From assembly GCA_904501925.1 (NCBI GenBank), contig CAJGCO010000022.1:1-22136 (forward strand): a stretch of DNA of 22,136 bases, in the 5' to 3' direction. Positions 21,934-22,136 of this stretch are shown here, one piece after another (the first letter of the stretch is position 1; every line of letters begins with the position of its first letter). The notes beneath the pieces were generated by a model that saw nothing but the letters and a program-made list of their open reading frames with translations, was not told the DNA's origin and did no database searches. Both the position numbers and the translations under genes were made by a program. The DNA is from an uncultured Alphaproteobacteria bacterium. GTDB taxonomy: Bacteria > Pseudomonadota > Alphaproteobacteria > RF32 > CAG-239.

Positions 21934-22136
21934 ATGAATACAATAAACGATATATTTGATAAAATAAAAAAGTCAGGCTATTTTATAATATTAGGTATAT
22001 TTTCATTTTATTTTGCAATAAATGCCATCAAAGGTGAAAGAGGAATCTATCGTTATATGTATTTAAAAAACAAGGTAGAACAAGCAAATCAAGAAAAAGC
22101 CAAATATGAAGCAAGAAAAAAAGATTTAGAATATAT
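21934..22136 (+). CDS. ftsB: FtsB/DivIC-type septum formation protein (partial)
   Basis: The first 67 codons are present and the gene continues past the right edge. A short cytoplasmic end (about 1-15) is followed by one membrane helix (about 16-33), then AIKGERGIYRYMYLKNKVEQ and a Lys/Glu/Ala-rich coiled coil. The GERG..RY segment just after the helix is the hallmark of the alphaproteobacterial septum-formation initiator family. These proteins bind FtsL and FtsQ and help activate septal wall synthesis. In many alphaproteobacteria this gene lies next to pyruvate dehydrogenase E1 genes, which could be expected just beyond the window. The ribosome-binding site is weak (AGAAAG). The N-terminal identification is good; the rest cannot be judged. 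Confidence 0.8.
   Translation, partial: MNTINDIFDKIKKSGYFIILGIFSFYFAINAIKGERGIYRYMYLKNKVEQANQEKAKYEARKKDLEY

Overview
This window is AT-rich DNA in which most genes lie on the minus strand. It most likely comes from an alphaproteobacterium. The evidence is an FtsB-type septum-formation protein of the alphaproteobacterial form at the right edge, a LolA carrier, a long AsmA-like envelope protein, a TPR-methyltransferase fusion, and a GT-C-like membrane protein with DGDGYMR, HWTRPVD and DHH motifs. Low GC, three ankyrin-repeat genes plus the remains of a fourth, and loose intergenic spacing suggest a host-associated lineage such as the uncultured gut alphaproteobacteria. That placement is inference; no rRNA gene or other phylogenetic marker is complete here.

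Left part (1-4300): a truncated beta-strand-rich protein of unknown role, then lolA, both on the minus strand. The divergent interval of about 320 bases upstream of lolA holds a promoter for lolA. Further up, on the same strand, lies a compact promoter, 11-codon frame and terminator that could be a small RNA or leader. On the plus strand are a GtrII-like membrane glucosyltransferase and a tiny protein resembling domain 2 of EF-Tu with no GTPase domain.

Centre (4300-8600): a probable 49-residue membrane peptide, a stub of a decayed ankyrin gene, and two tandem paralogous ankyrin genes (355 and 647 residues). The two genes share near-identical promoters, ribosome-binding sites, C-terminal tails and 3' flanks. 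Next to them is tRNA-Pro(UGG). Its last 19 bases are repeated 170 bases downstream, next to a second terminator-like hairpin, and the DNA in between includes an unusually GC-rich block. This looks like the scar of an insertion at the tRNA 3' end.

Right-centre (8700-15100): an overlapping, tightly spaced operon of AsmA-like protein, HAD-like protein and membrane-anchored MORN-repeat protein; an MFS transporter; and a divergent 123-residue protein of unknown function.

Right (15100-22136): a TPR-methyltransferase, tRNA-Leu(CAA), a secreted ankyrin protein unrelated in detail to the tandem pair, the GT-C-like membrane protein, an unrecognised 325-residue cytoplasmic protein, and the start of ftsB. 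Several convergent gene pairs share bidirectional terminators, and sigma70-like promoters with 16-17 base spacers are readable before many genes. Much of the recognisable content serves the cell envelope: lipoprotein transport, an AsmA-like protein, glycan transfer and division. The ankyrin cluster and tRNA-Pro locus are the accessory, fast-changing part. I see no CRISPR array, complete insertion sequence or toxin-antitoxin pair.
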